A stretch of 64,000 bases of DNA from the NCBI GenBank assembly GCA_012064385.1, contig QRDG01001367.1, positions 682,001 through 746,000 on the forward strand, read 5' to 3'. The notes below the pieces were generated by a model. It was not told the origin of the DNA, did not search any database, and worked only from the letters and a program-made list of their open reading frames with translations. The stretch comes from Puccinellia tenuiflora. Lineage: Eukaryota > Streptophyta > Magnoliopsida > Poales > Poaceae. Positions 8,943 through 20,653 of the stretch are shown in pieces; the first letter of the stretch is position 1, and each line of letters starts with the position of its first letter. A program made the position numbers and the translations under genes.

Positions 8943-11900
8943 TGTAGCGCCCCGACCCCAGAGCTATATAGTGAAACGTTGTGCAACCGGTCATGCTACA
9001 CAATCAAGGGTTACTGGGGTTACCAATCCCAGGCCAAAACACATTGGCAGGCGTGCTCGGAATACATCATCGGCACACAACACCTCGATCATGCCATAAG
9101 CTCAGACATCGCTTTCACGTATAACAAAGAGACCAAGACTGCGGAACAACTGGCACATCACAGACTCTACGACACAAAGATATCATAGTTCAACTCATAT
9201 AATTGAGAAAGATAGCAAATGACACATCAGAGGTCACTGACCCATCATTACAACAAGCGGAAGCGAATTTAAAGTTGTCTAAAAAACAAGATCCAAATTA
9301 TGGCCTAAGAGGCCTACAGATAAACATCCCGTGCCAGCCCGTTCCATGACGTCCCAAGCTGCCACCTGGGAACCCTAGACTACTCGTCGAAGTCAACGTA
9401 GAACCCACCTTCCAGTTCGGTGGCGTCCTCCTCTGAAACAAATAATAATCAACAAAGCAAGGCTGAGTACGACGTACTCGCAAGAATTAGTAGGGCGATA
9501 TAGGCCCGATGCTGACGGAGGCTTCAAAGCTATATAAGTAGTTGTTTTGCATAAAGCTAGTTTTTCCTTCCGAAGACTAGGACTCATGGCATCATCTAAT
9601 CAAAAGGTTTTCATAAGGGGATAAGAGGGTAACACTTTTCTCTTCGGTTCACAGGGAACCTACTGTATTCAGCAACTCCACTTATCTCCACCAAGGCACT
9701 CCCTCGAATCTCCCTCGAGGAAATGAACCTTTTATCACACGTTGATTATGCAACCTCTAGCTGCCATTTGATTAAAGGTTCAAGTTATCTATGATCTTAT
9801 CGTCTATTCCCAAGTTGTCCATAACCGTGGACACGGCTTTTCGAAAAGATTAAACCCTGCAGGGGTGTACTAATTTACCCACCGGTACCGTCCGACCCCT
9901 TGCCTGTACAATTAGCTCTCTTCCGGGGAAAGCCGGCAGGGCGGGCGCGGTTAAACCTTTACAAAGCATGAGACTATCCAAGGGTCATCGTGACGACAGG
10001 ACAAGTTCAGCGCCTATTTCAACACCCTGCCCCATCGCCACTCCTATCATCACCATCATCATCTTCTTTTTCATCACCGGCCACACACTCGCAAATGGAA
10101 AGCGCAAACTAGAGGACCCTTGGATACGCCCGCACTAATTATTCAGTTAAAGGGGATTCCATATGTCCCCACCGTTGGAAGCACGCTAGTATTGGTTAAA
10201 GAGGTAAAGAACTCGCACCTAGGGGCCAGAACGAGACAAGACACCATCCCCGATGGCAACTCATCCCAGCCTTCTTAGCAATTAATTATCAACACAAGTC
10301 TCCACCACTGTCTGAACCATCCATTCAATTCACAATTATGGAAATAATCAACGGACAACTTAAGCATTCGACTGAGCATGGCTAAGCATATCTAAGCATA
10401 ACATACAACAGATATGATTGATCTCCGGCCAACACATCAACCTATGGTTCATAGGAGTGAAAACAGGTAATTGTTCAGGGAGCATGCAATGATAGGATAC
10501 TCTATATACTGACCAAAACTTGTTGCTACAATCGAATGCAATATTATGGTGGATAAAATACTTGGGTAATATGAGATATGCCAAGAAGGTTAGGTTAGCT
10601 CTTGCCTTGCTGGTAGTACTGGTCGCGCTGGTTGTCAAGGTATTGTGGTGGAACCTCGACTCCCGAATCTACCGAAACACAAACAACACAAAAAATCAAA
10701 ATGAATAACACTAATACAAGGTGCAATGCACAATCATGATGAGATGGTCAAATTATGCATTGAAAACATATTGGGCATGTCCCACAAGTTAAATGGAACC
10801 CCTAATTTAAATATCACAATTAACGGGTTAAAACTCCATCTTTGACATATTATTTGTAATTTTTGGACCTGTGGTTCAAAAGTTATGCAAATTCAAAGTT
10901 CATCTTCATTTTCTGCCAATTATTTGAATTTCCAGAAAACTGCCGAAACGATTTGTACCCGGGCCGTGCTAGCCACAGAGACAGACGGGTGGGGCCGCAG
11001 CCACGCTGGCAGGCCACGTCGGCCAGCGGCCCACCCGCAGGTTTGACCGACGGGGGCGGCCAGGACCGGCGCGTGGTGGCGGTGATCGGCGGCACGGCCG
11101 CGCACCGTGGCGGCGCTGCCGTGCCCTAGGGCACGAACGAACTAGCCCTACGGAGACTGCGCGTCACGGGCTACCCAAAGGTGGTGGCGCCGCCGGTTAT
11201 TGGTCGTCGGAGCGACGTTTACGTCGGCGACAGGCGGCGGCCGGAGACGGGCTATGGCGCCTCGACGCGCTAGGGGAAGAGGAGGAGGAACACGGTGTCC
11301 AGGAGGTAGCTCGGCTCACCCTCGTAGCACGCAGGTGCTCGTCGGTGAAGGGGAAGGGATGGTGCGGTGGCGACTCGCGGTGGCCGGCGGCGGCAGCGTT
11401 AGAGAAGACGAAGATGATTGCGTCGATCTAGGGCGTCCCGGCCCAATTGCCTGGAGGAGGAGGAAGAGGAGAAGGAGGCCGAGATTTTGCCCCAGCTCGA
11501 TCTGCTCCGGGAGGTCGGCAACGTCGGCGGCGAGCGGCGGCGACTCGGTCAGTCGACGGCCATGCGCGGCTCGATTTAGGGTTTCTACACGTGGGTGAAA
11601 AGGGGGCGCGCGAGTAGCTAGGGCAGCGGGCGTGCATCTTAAGCTCCAGGGGGGGCCAGAGAGCAAGGGGGGCTGCGACAGTGGCGACGAGGTTCGTCGG
11701 CAACGGTGGCGGCAGAGGACGCGGTCGCTACAGCGTGAAGAAGACGGCGACTTTACAAAAACCCCCCCGCCTGCCTTTTTCTTTTCTGTTTTTAATTCTT
11801 TAATTGAAATAACAGTCTTTTCTATTTAATTGAGGCCCTTAATTAATTTTAAAAATTCTGGAAAAATTCACAGAGCCAACATATATTATTTAGAACCTGT

Positions 11901-12234
11901 GGTAAAATTTGCAGCCCATTTGGAAAATATTTCATGTGGTAACATTTCAGGAATTGCCCTCTTGCATTTTAGGGTTTTATTCCAATATTTGCATTTGCCA
12001 TTGCATTTAAATTTGGCAACAATTATATTTGTTGTTGTAAGAACTTCCTGGACAAATATGAGAATTTGATTTGAGAGTTTGTTCAACATTCACACTATCA
12101 CATCTGGTTTCTTATTTGTTGCCTCCTTATTATTTCATGTGAAGCAATTTGAATAGATATGCCATGATGCAAATGAGATGCAAAAAGTGAAAATTTTACT
12201 CATATTTTCAGGGTCCAAAAGTGGGGCTGTTACA
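8943..12234 (-). repeat. 5' LTR of the chromovirus
   Basis: A 3292 bp repeat from TGTAGCGCC at 8943 to GGCTGTTACA at 12234 (TG...CA). It matches 1-3110 except for about 599 bp missing near 10842. Transcription would start within it on the minus strand and run towards lower coordinates. Confidence 0.93.
9461..9484 (-). promoter_or_regulatory. Inverted-repeat motif near the 3' end of the chromovirus LTR
   Basis: Minus strand CTTGCGAGTACGTCGTACTC: GAGTAC and GTACTC form a compact hairpin. The same opening and stem with a longer loop occur in the unrelated-looking solo LTR at 44078-44104, also a few hundred bases before the LTR end. Confidence 0.55.
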
Positions 12235-13242
12235 GTCCAATAATATATTATAAAAATAAATGGGGAAAGGTAAAAGCTCCCATTTGCAAATCGGAAATGC
12301 AATAACTTTCACCCACGAACTCCGTTTTCGATAATCTTGGACTCGTTGGAATCGTCACAACGAGCACAACAAGATTATGCAGAGAAACATCATAGTCCAA
12401 GAAAATATTATAAAAACAAATGGGGAAAGGTTAAACCTCTATTTTGAAAACCGGAAATGCCGAAACTTTTGCAATTGAAGTCCGAATGAAGTAAAACCAA
12501 TTTTGTTGGAAAGAGGATGACAAAAGCAACCTTTGAAAATGGAAAACAAGCAATGGAGATTTTGCAAAGAAATGGAAGAGATAAATCTTCCGCACGGATG
12601 AACCGGCAAAATCTCCAATACCGAAACCGCAATAAAGACGCATATGAAAACCGGTTTCGGTGAACTTGGCCTTGTCATGACAAGCACGACAAGCACCAAG
12701 ACCACACCACGATAAGAGACAAATAAGAACCAATAAAGATAATTGCATGGATGCAAAGGTTTGTGCTCTCTACGGTGATACGATCACGATATTCGGTCGA
12801 GAGCCCCTCTTGATAGTACGGTTATCTATCCTATAATCCGGTCTCTCACTAAACAATATGAGACCGGTAAAATAGAAACCCTATCAAGATCATACCTTTG
12901 CCTTGCGCATAAACCACTTGAGGTCGATGAAGACGATTTTCAACTCCTCAAGACGCACCACCTTCCTCGATTGCGCTTCGGTGAAGATTCACATGTTGCT
13001 CCCCCATACACCAAGATGGGAGAAGCACCTCTTCGGCATATCTTCACTTGGACTTGAGTGTTGATCAACCCGCACAAAGCCTTTATCAACACAAACTTTT
13101 CTTCCCTTAGCTTTGACTCCAACAAATGGAGATCAAGCAACGCAAATGGACACTCCTACAAATATAGCTCAATACAAACATTAGTCCATAGAGTTTTTCA
13201 TTAATTACCAAAACCATGCATGGGGGCAACCATGCACTTTCA
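12235..13242 (-). repeat. 3' LTR remnant of the Copia-type element
   Basis: Matches 20420-21420 closely and ends in the same TGCACTTTCA. The rest of this LTR was displaced beyond the window by the chromovirus. GTCCA at 12235-12239 is the expected position of one copy of the chromovirus target duplication. Confidence 0.9.
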
Positions 13243-13256
13243 ATCTCCCCCATTTT
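13243..13256 (-). other. Polypurine tract of the Copia-type element
   Basis: Minus strand AAAATGGGGGAGAT next to the TGAAAGTGCA start of the 3' LTR. Similar TGGGGGAG motifs recur inside the element at 15421, 16069 and 16272. Confidence 0.82.
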
Positions 13257-15420
13257 GGTAATTGATGGCAATCCCTTATTAAGAGGGTTTATATAATGAA
13301 TAGAGCATCCTCGCACGACAAACGAGCAAGGATGCAAGCGCATGTGTGGCAAATGCAACAAAAGCATAAAACCCAAATTCCCTTAAACCCTCTAAACTTC
13401 TCCCACATTGGCATCGATAGCTGAAATGGGAAGAAAAATTTAGAGAGCCAATATAATATGAGTTCCTCCATAAAGGCGATGACAATCCCTTTTAACGAAA
13501 AATTAGAGGAAATCAACATATATTGAGGATCCAAATATTGCAAAAAGATGAAATCATTTTAAACATCTCCACAAAGGAGAAAAGCAATCGAAAGATCCAA
13601 AGCGAGAGTTCTAAATAAAAACGGAGAAGCTCCCCAATGTTCATGCACTATTGAGGAGTGCACAAATATGGCATCCTCGCTCCCCAAAATCATCTAGAAC
13701 ACGCAACAAGTGCAATAGTGCATAATGCAAAAGCAAATCATAGCACTTGCACCAAAGATGTGGTTGAGCCATAAGGAGATACCAATTTTCAAAAATTCAT
13801 CATAAGATAGGCCCAACCGAGATAAAAAGATCTTTTAAAGAAATATGTTCACAAGCTTAGGGATACCAATTGGAAACTAAAACCAATTGAAAATGCCAAA
13901 AGCTAGTGAGATCATTTAGCCAATAAAATTCAACATGCTCACCATGGTAAGCATGAAGTCAAAAGATCCAACAAATACATGAGTGCAAAGATACCAATAA
14001 AAAATAAGACAAGCACTCATGAGACACATTTGGAACCACCAAAGAATTATAGATGAAAAACAAGGTGGCTCGAGGAAATAGGATACCAACTAAAAGGTGA
14101 CCTATCTCATATGTATAGGTTTCTAAGTAGACAAATCATTGACGATATACATCCACAAGGAAACTTGTACATATGAAATGGTTCAGGAAAAAAAAAAGAA
14201 CAAGGTATCCAAAGGGAAGTCATAAATATACAAACGAGATTGTTGCTTAAAAGCATAGCACATAGCTCAAATTTATCTCATTGTATATAAATGAACTTCA
14301 AATATATCAAATGCATCACACATATCACTAAGGGAACAAGAGATAGTGGAGATGTTTTGAGTTAGGCAACAACTATCACAAGGAAATAATATCAATTGAA
14401 GAAAAGGTTTTTGCAAATTCAACACACATATCACAAAGATATATGAAGTGAATGAAAAGGCCAAAACCACAACAATTGCATATAAGAGATTTCATGCCAA
14501 GAGGCAACCTACACAAGGTTGAAAACTAGAAAGGTATGCATGAGATGGATACTTGTTACCGAGATGCATTGACGATGAAGATGATGAGAGTTGGTTTGTC
14601 ATCAAAGCTTGACTCCGACAATCACATGGTGAGAACACATTCCTTATGAATGAGGCAAGCATCCAATGCATCTCCATTGTACCTAAAACACAATTAGAGT
14701 ACAAAATTGTTCCCAAACTCATTGGGTCCCATAGTAGTTAGATAAACTACAATATATAGGAAACACTCCACATAAATATGTGCATATAGATATGAAATTT
14801 AATTTCATGCACATGTTTGCCGATTTAGGATTCGGTGGAGTATCCCCTATATATTGGATCAAGATAGGCTAGCATGCCATATAAAATATACATTAGTAAA
14901 TATGCATACATAGACTTACAAGAACCAAACAATATACAATTCGGACAAAAACACCAAGTCAACCAAGAAGAGAGCACACAAAGGTGTGACACAAAAAGGT
15001 TGTCCAAATTATATCAAAATCCAAATCAACACATGATTGAGGAAAAATCAAATCAACAAATGATTGATTCCAAAACACATCAACACATGAAGTGTGATAT
15101 CAAAAGGAATCAAATCAACACAACAAATGATCGATAAGACACCAATTGAAAGTAAGATACCAATTAAAAACAAAAAATACCAACTAGGAGAAAAGATACC
15201 AAGAAGAGGATAAAGCTTGACCGAAATCAAGTAAAGTAAGATAAAGCAAAAAGGTATCAAGACTCCCACAATAAATATCAATTGGAACAAATATCTATGG
15301 AGGAGATATTAAATTCCAATTAATACCAATTGAAGGTACCAACACAAGATAAAGAATCGAATGCCAATTGAAAGGATCAAAAATTGATAGATAGGTTAGT
15401 GTTCTAAATAAAAAGGAATG

Positions 15421-15428
15421 CTCCCCCA
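15421..15428 (-). other. Internal PPT-like tract (copy 1)
   Basis: CTCCCCCA on the plus strand, i.e. TGGGGGAG on the coding strand of the element, as in the functional PPT at 13243. Confidence 0.5.
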
Positions 15429-16068
15429 ATATTCATGCATTATCTTTGATATTTGCATTTGAATACAAAATGCATGCACAAGGGATCATTACTCTCCATA
15501 TTTTATTTACAACACTAAACACTACCAATTGAAAAATAGGATCCATTCAAAAGGCAAGGAAGGCAATAGATAAAGCAAATCAACGCAAGAGCCAATGTGA
15601 AGATGGTCTACAAAATCCACCACAATTACTAGTATCACTTGTCATGGACAAGGAGTATATAGAGATATTTCTCGGTGGTATAAAGGAATGATGTTCAAGA
15701 CCAACTTCACAACAAATAAGCATATGGCAAGAGATAAGAAATAAAACGTAAGAAATGAGAAATATGGCATTTTATTTCGAAAAAGGTTTGTTGGTAGTTT
15801 CAACTATTCGAACCAACCGGCCAAGCCATGGTTAAAATAAGATGAAACAAATGGTTTCTCAACCAATATATGGAAATGGATATTAGAGAAAAAACACCCC
15901 AAGCAAACTCACGCAAACAAGAGCCAAAAGATAACCACAAGAAAAAATGGAACTTGTTCGAGCAAACATGCCACATAGGAATAAGATAATTTACAATATC
16001 AACTCTAAGTGACAAACCTCAAATGTTCACATTTTTTTTGAGATTGTAATATGCACATAGATTATTAC

Positions 16069-16076
16069 TCCCCCAT
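16069..16076 (-). other. Internal PPT-like tract (copy 2)
   Basis: CTCCCCCA followed by taatgtgataattca, similar in context to the true PPT, which is followed by ttttggtaattgatg. Confidence 0.5.
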
Positions 16077-16271
16077 AATGTGATAATTCATTTTATTTTT
16101 AAACAAGAGGCAAATAAAACCAACTAGAGAAATTAATGGACATTATAGAATTTGAATTTCTCATGAATATTACATACCACATAGTAGCTAGATAATATTA
16201 AAATATCAATACTAGGTGGTGTGCCTCATGTACACACATTTTTAGGTTTGTGAGGTGCACAAAGCACATCA

Positions 16272-16279
16272 CTCCCCCA
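16272..16279 (-). other. Internal PPT-like tract (copy 3)
   Basis: CTCCCCCA followed by aaatgggatagtcca. Multiple PPTs ahead of the 3' LTR are a reported Sirevirus trait. Confidence 0.5.
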
Positions 16280-16651
16280 AAATGGGATAGTCCATTAATA
16301 TCTCAAAAGAGCCAAATGAAATCCACACAAGATTCAATAAAGCTCAACACACAAATTACACATACATGATATGCAACTATCATACACAACCTTGAATAAC
16401 AAGACAAGTAGGAAAGTAGCATATCACATACAAGCACATGCTAGGAACAAAACTAACACATGCAAGGGAGCAAGCAACTTTCAACGTATATATGAATTAA
16501 ATACAAGTTACCACAAGGAGGAAGCATTGGATATGAGATAGGTAAGTGATAATCCAATTGACTTGGCTTGATGAAATAAAACCATGAAGATCCCTTAATT
16601 CTTCAAAAAAAAATAGCCAAGTCACCAATGTCCTCCAATAACACCTATTGA

Positions 16652-18918
16652 TCAAGTTGAAGCTTGTTGGTCCCCAACCAAGTTGGGTCCTAAGAGGTTA
16701 GTCACAATAGGCTTGGGAACCCAAATGGTGCTTTTCTTGACACCACTTTGAGCTCCCATAAATTTGGCAAACACATTGCCAACTCTATCCTTCCCAAGAG
16801 AATAAACATCATCAATTATGATAGGGTTGGATGAGGTACCGTTAGTGCATGAAGAAGCAAAATGACCTTTGCCACGGCAAAGGTAGCAACACCGACTCTT
16901 CTCTTTCTTCTTCCTAGGCTCCTTAACTTGAGGAGCATTGGCTTGAGTCTTCTTAGGAGGTGGCCGCTGTTCAACTCGTGGTTTTGAGCACGAGATTGAA
17001 CAAGAGGCCTCTTCCCTTGTTGCTTCTCACTAAGAGGCTTCTTCTTCATTGGGCAATCCCGAACATGGTGCCCTTCAACCTTGCACTTGAAGCAAATGAT
17101 GTTGGCCGGATTCTTCACTTGAACTTGGCCCTTCTTCTTATCAACCTTGGAATTGTTCTTGTTGTTGGAGTTGAATCCAAGTCCACTCTTGTCATTGGAG
17201 GATTGTTGCACAGTCAACATGTTGTCAAGTGCACGCTTCCCTTCTTGACGCTTTTCCAAGCCTTTCTTCATAGAAGTGGCTTGGGCCTTGAGCTCTCCTC
17301 TTTTCTCTACATGGTTAGTGATAACACAAGAACTAGAGGAGGTAGATGCATCATTGTTAGAGCAACAAGGCAAAGAAAGTAATTCATCACATGATGTACC
17401 AACATTTTTAGTGGATGAACTACTAGGACTAGCACATGGCAATATAGCATTTTTGGTTAAGGTTGTGCTATCATCTACATGAGGCTCACAAGATGTTACC
17501 TTGGTAGTGAGGGCCTCATGAACTAACTTTAGACGAGCATAGGATGCTAGAAGATCATCATTAGAGCTAGATAGCTTTTCATGACTTTCTTCCAACTCCC
17601 TATACTTGCAAGTTAGCAACTCAAGTTGAGCCCTTAGCTCAACATTTTTCTTCAAAGTAGATGCTTCACAAGAAATAGAGTTAGTAGCACAAGCATCATT
17701 GACATTAGGAATAGAGGAGGACAACTTGGCAAGCTCATCATTTAATCTAGCATTTTCATTTTTCGTGACTTTATATTTAGCATGAGCATGGTCACGTTCT
17801 TTAATGATTTTAGCAATTATTTCATTCTGAGACTCCTCAATATTTTCTAGTTTCTCCTCAAGAGAAGCACAAGTCTCTTGCTCTTCCTCAAGAGCATCTT
17901 CTAACGATGCCTTCTCCATAGCATCATCTCTTTCAATCTTACCCTTTTCTTCAAGGCTTGCTTCCAAAGCCTCAATAGTTTCCCCACGCTCAACAAGGGC
18001 GCTCATGATTTCATAGAGGTTATCACAAGCAATTTTATTCTTTGAAAGAGACTTAAGAATCATTAAACCTTTATCATGAAGGAGAGCATCATTATTTTCC
18101 TCATCATCTTTTTCATCATTATTATCATTATCATTACCATTGCTAGAACAAGATTTAGCCATAAGGCAATGAGAGGTGGATGAAGAGGAACAATTAATTT
18201 TTGAACTACTCAAGTTCACATCTTGTTGCATAGCAAATTGGGTTTCCTCTACATTATTATTCATGCAAGAGTTAGAGGGAACACAATCATTTTTATCATG
18301 ACAACAAGATAAAGCAAGCATATCATAAAGAGATTTATCCAAGCAATTTTTTGATGATATGCAAGGACTATCAACACTAGCATGTAAATCATTTATAGTG
18401 TTATGTGTGTTTAGGTCCAAAGATGAAGCATTGCAACAAGATAGAGATAAATGATCATCAATAATGAGCTCACTATCAATGTTGCAAAACCTATCACTAC
18501 TCACCATCACATTGGTTTGTGGCTTACCACATTTTGGTGAAGTAGACAAAGACGAGAGCTCGTCACGACCGGAGGTGGAGGGAGAGCAATCCTCCTCAAT
18601 AGCGTTGGACACTCCATATTTATCTTGAAGCTTGGTCCAAAGCTCATGAGCATTCCGTAGAGGCAAGATTGACTCGAAAACTACAACACTCACAAATTTG
18701 CAAAACTCATTAGAAGCTAGAGCATCTAGATATAAGTTTTTCTCATCCTCTAAAGTCGTACTTTCGTAATCCTTAGGAGGAGAAAAAACTATATCTAAGA
18801 TACACTCAATATTGGGGTCCAAGACCCGTAAATGACTAAGCATATGAGTTTTCCAAACATTATAATTTGTGCCATTGAATATAAACATGTGATCATGCAC
18901 TAATCCTCTAAACGACAT
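16652..18918 (-). pseudogene. gag: Sirevirus-like Gag with one late frameshift
   Basis: Starts at MSFRGLVHDH (ATG 18918) and stays open for 700 codons. Residues 10-110 are the Copia Gag core (FNGTNYNVWKTHMLSHL, ELWTKLQDKYG). A serine/asparagine-rich, cysteine-containing stretch and an acidic region come next, then a long coiled coil (about 290-470). A CCHC knuckle is seen near residue 620 (CFKCKVEGHHVRDC). Near 16970 an indel shifts the frame. In the correct frame a second knuckle (CYLCRGKGHFASSC) and a conserved tail (STIWVPKPIVTNLLGPNLVG) continue to a stop at 16652. Two knuckles and a coiled coil are typical of Sirevirus Gag. No pol follows. Confidence 0.85.
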
Positions 18919-18959
18919 CTTTACTCTCTAGGCGGTAAAGCCAAAACAAGAGAGACGAG

Positions 18960-18971
18960 GCTCTGATACCA
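18960..18971 (-). other. Primer binding site of the Copia-type element
   Basis: Minus strand TGGTATCAGAGC, two bases inside the 5' LTR end at 18974. Confidence 0.9.
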
Positions 18972-19957
18972 AATGAAAGAACAAACGAAGTCCCGGATGT
19001 CGCCTAGAGGGGGGGTGAATAGGCGATTAAAATTTTTTCTATTTAATGGCTTGATAATTGCGGAATAAAACTATGTGTTTAAATTAACAAGCCAACAACC
19101 TAATTATTAGGCTCACCTATGTGCACCAACAACTTATGCTAAACAAAGCAAGCAACAAGGTGATAGCAAGATATGAACTTCAAGCACGAAGGCTATCACA
19201 ATGTAAATTTCATAAGTAAAAGGCTCGGGTATAGAAATAACCGAGGCACGCGGAGACGAGGATTTATTCCCGAGTTCCTCCTTGATAAGGGAGTATGTCT
19301 CATTGGAGGGGTGTGAGCTCGCCACAAAAGGCCTACTCAAGATGCCACAAAGGCCTCACCCTATTCTCCGATGAACCGCACCCAAAGGTTTGGTTCACCT
19401 TCCACTATCGGAATCCTTCGAGGCGGAATCCGGAGCCTTTACACCACTAAGCTTGGGGCACGCATCCACAACCGAATTGGAGACTCCCAAGAATCACCAC
19501 AACACCGTCTAGGGTCCAATGACCCAAGAGTAACAAGCTCCCAACCTTCAATCCCACGAATCACCGTGGGGAGCACAACCCGATGCACCTAATGCAAAAG
19601 GGCAAGACCACACCAAGTGGTCAAATCCTTCTCCCCAAAATCCAACCAAAGCAACTAATGCTATGGAGGGATTTAGGAGGAGAAACACCAAGAACTCCAA
19701 AATCTAGATCCAACGAGTTCCCCTCACTTAGAGGAGATTTTGTTTGGTGGAGTAGTGGATCTAGATCTCCTCTCTTGTTTCCCTAAATTTGGGCAAGAAT
19801 CATCGGAGGGAAGTGGAGGAATCGAGCTCTAAAGATTTGCAACAATGGTGGGGAGAGAGAAAACGAGCTCTTCAGGAAATTTGGGGAAGAAGCCCTTTTT
19901 ATAGGGGCCCCAAAAAAGTAGCCGTTGGGGCCAAAAAGTGCAGCCCCGAGACCCCGG

Positions 19958-20270
19958 CCTGGGGCCGGCCTGCACGCCGGCCAGGCCGGCCGGGAATCTC
20001 CAACGATCGAATAGGCAAACGCAGCACGCAGGCAAACCGGCCTGGAACCGGCCTGGGCCGGCCTGGCATCTCCTAGGAGAAAAACGTAGCGGAAGAAAAG
20101 AAAAGAGGCCCGCAGAGGAGCCGGCCTCGTTGCCCGACCTGGGGCCGGCCTGGCATGCGTGCTGGGCCGGCAGTGCTCCCGAGCCAGCCGGCCTGCCCCC
20201 GGCCTGGGCCGGCTAGACAGAGCTGCGAGGCCGGCAGCCAACCCGAGTCTCCCGGCCGGAGGCCGGCCTG
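19958..20270 (-). repeat. Cluster of GGCCGGCC-type palindromes in the Copia LTR
   Basis: GCCGGCC and its variants recur about fifteen times within 310 bp (for example near 19970, 19986, 20036, 20053, 20120, 20142, 20164, 20188, 20208, 20232, 20262), typically as GGCCGGCCTG. Strong hairpins and dense CpG sites result. GC-rich palindromic repeats in the LTR are known for Sireviruses. Confidence 0.75.
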
Positions 20271-20330
20271 TTTTTTTTTTCTCTTTTTAAAATCTGTTTT
20301 GAAAATTCGACCGAACCGGAAACACAATAA

Positions 20331-20653
20331 TTTTCGCATACGAACTCCGTTTTCAGTATGCCTAGACTCGTTTGACTCGTCACAACGAGCACAACAAGAA
20401 TATGCAGAGAAACGTCATAGTCCAAGAATATATTATAAAAATAAATGGGGAAAGGTAAAAGCTCCCATTTGCAAATCGGAAATGCAATAACTTTCACCCA
20501 CGAACTCCGTTTTCGATAATCTTGGACTCGTTGGAATCGTCACAACGAGCACAACAAGATTATTCAGAGAAACATCATAGTCCAAAAAAATATTATAAAA
20601 ACATATGGGGAAAGGTTAAACCTCTATTTTGAAAACCGGAAACTTTTGCAATT
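20331..20653 (-). repeat. Two tandem 160 bp units in the Copia LTR
   Basis: The units share cgaactccgttttc, cgtcacaacgagcacaacaa, gcagagaaac-tcatagtcca and tattataaaaa-a-atgggg in the same order. The remnant 3' LTR (12235-12470) shows the same structure, so the duplication predates the insertion. Confidence 0.75.

Larger units (their letters stand above)
1..12234 (-). mobile_element. Ty3/gypsy chromovirus (Tekay/Del-like), nearly complete, cut by window start
   Basis: A minus-strand LTR retrotransposon: 5' LTR at 8943-12234, PBS at 8928-8939, accessory ORFs, gag, protease/RT/RNase H/integrase, PPT at 3111-3124 and 3' LTR at 1-3110, whose outer part lies beyond the window. The order gag-PR-RT-RH-IN and the chromodomain-like pol C-terminus place it among Ty3/gypsy chromoviruses; long LTRs and an initiator-Met primer site fit the Tekay/Del lineage (lineage inferred). 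At least three frameshifts or stops in gag/PR make it non-autonomous now. It sits in the 3' LTR of a Copia-type element, since sequence resuming at 12235 matches position 20420 of the intact copy of that LTR. Confidence 0.93.
13257..16651 (-). other. Non-coding internal region replacing pol
   Basis: About 3.4 kb rich in A on the plus strand, with no ORF of meaningful length and no RT, integrase or protease motif in any frame. Short units of the type gatacca-att-gaaa recur many times (for example near 13859, 13990, 15140, 15160, 15320), echoing the tRNA primer-site sequence. Three internal PPT-like tracts are listed separately. Confidence 0.7.

Noticed and set aside
13850..15350. CRISPR-like or satellite array from the gatacca units
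   Set aside because: Spacing and unit length are irregular and the genome is eukaryotic; the units look like scattered degenerate words.
13257..16651. Possible degraded Copia pol
   Set aside because: No integrase, RT or RNase H motif could be found in any frame, even allowing for frameshifts.
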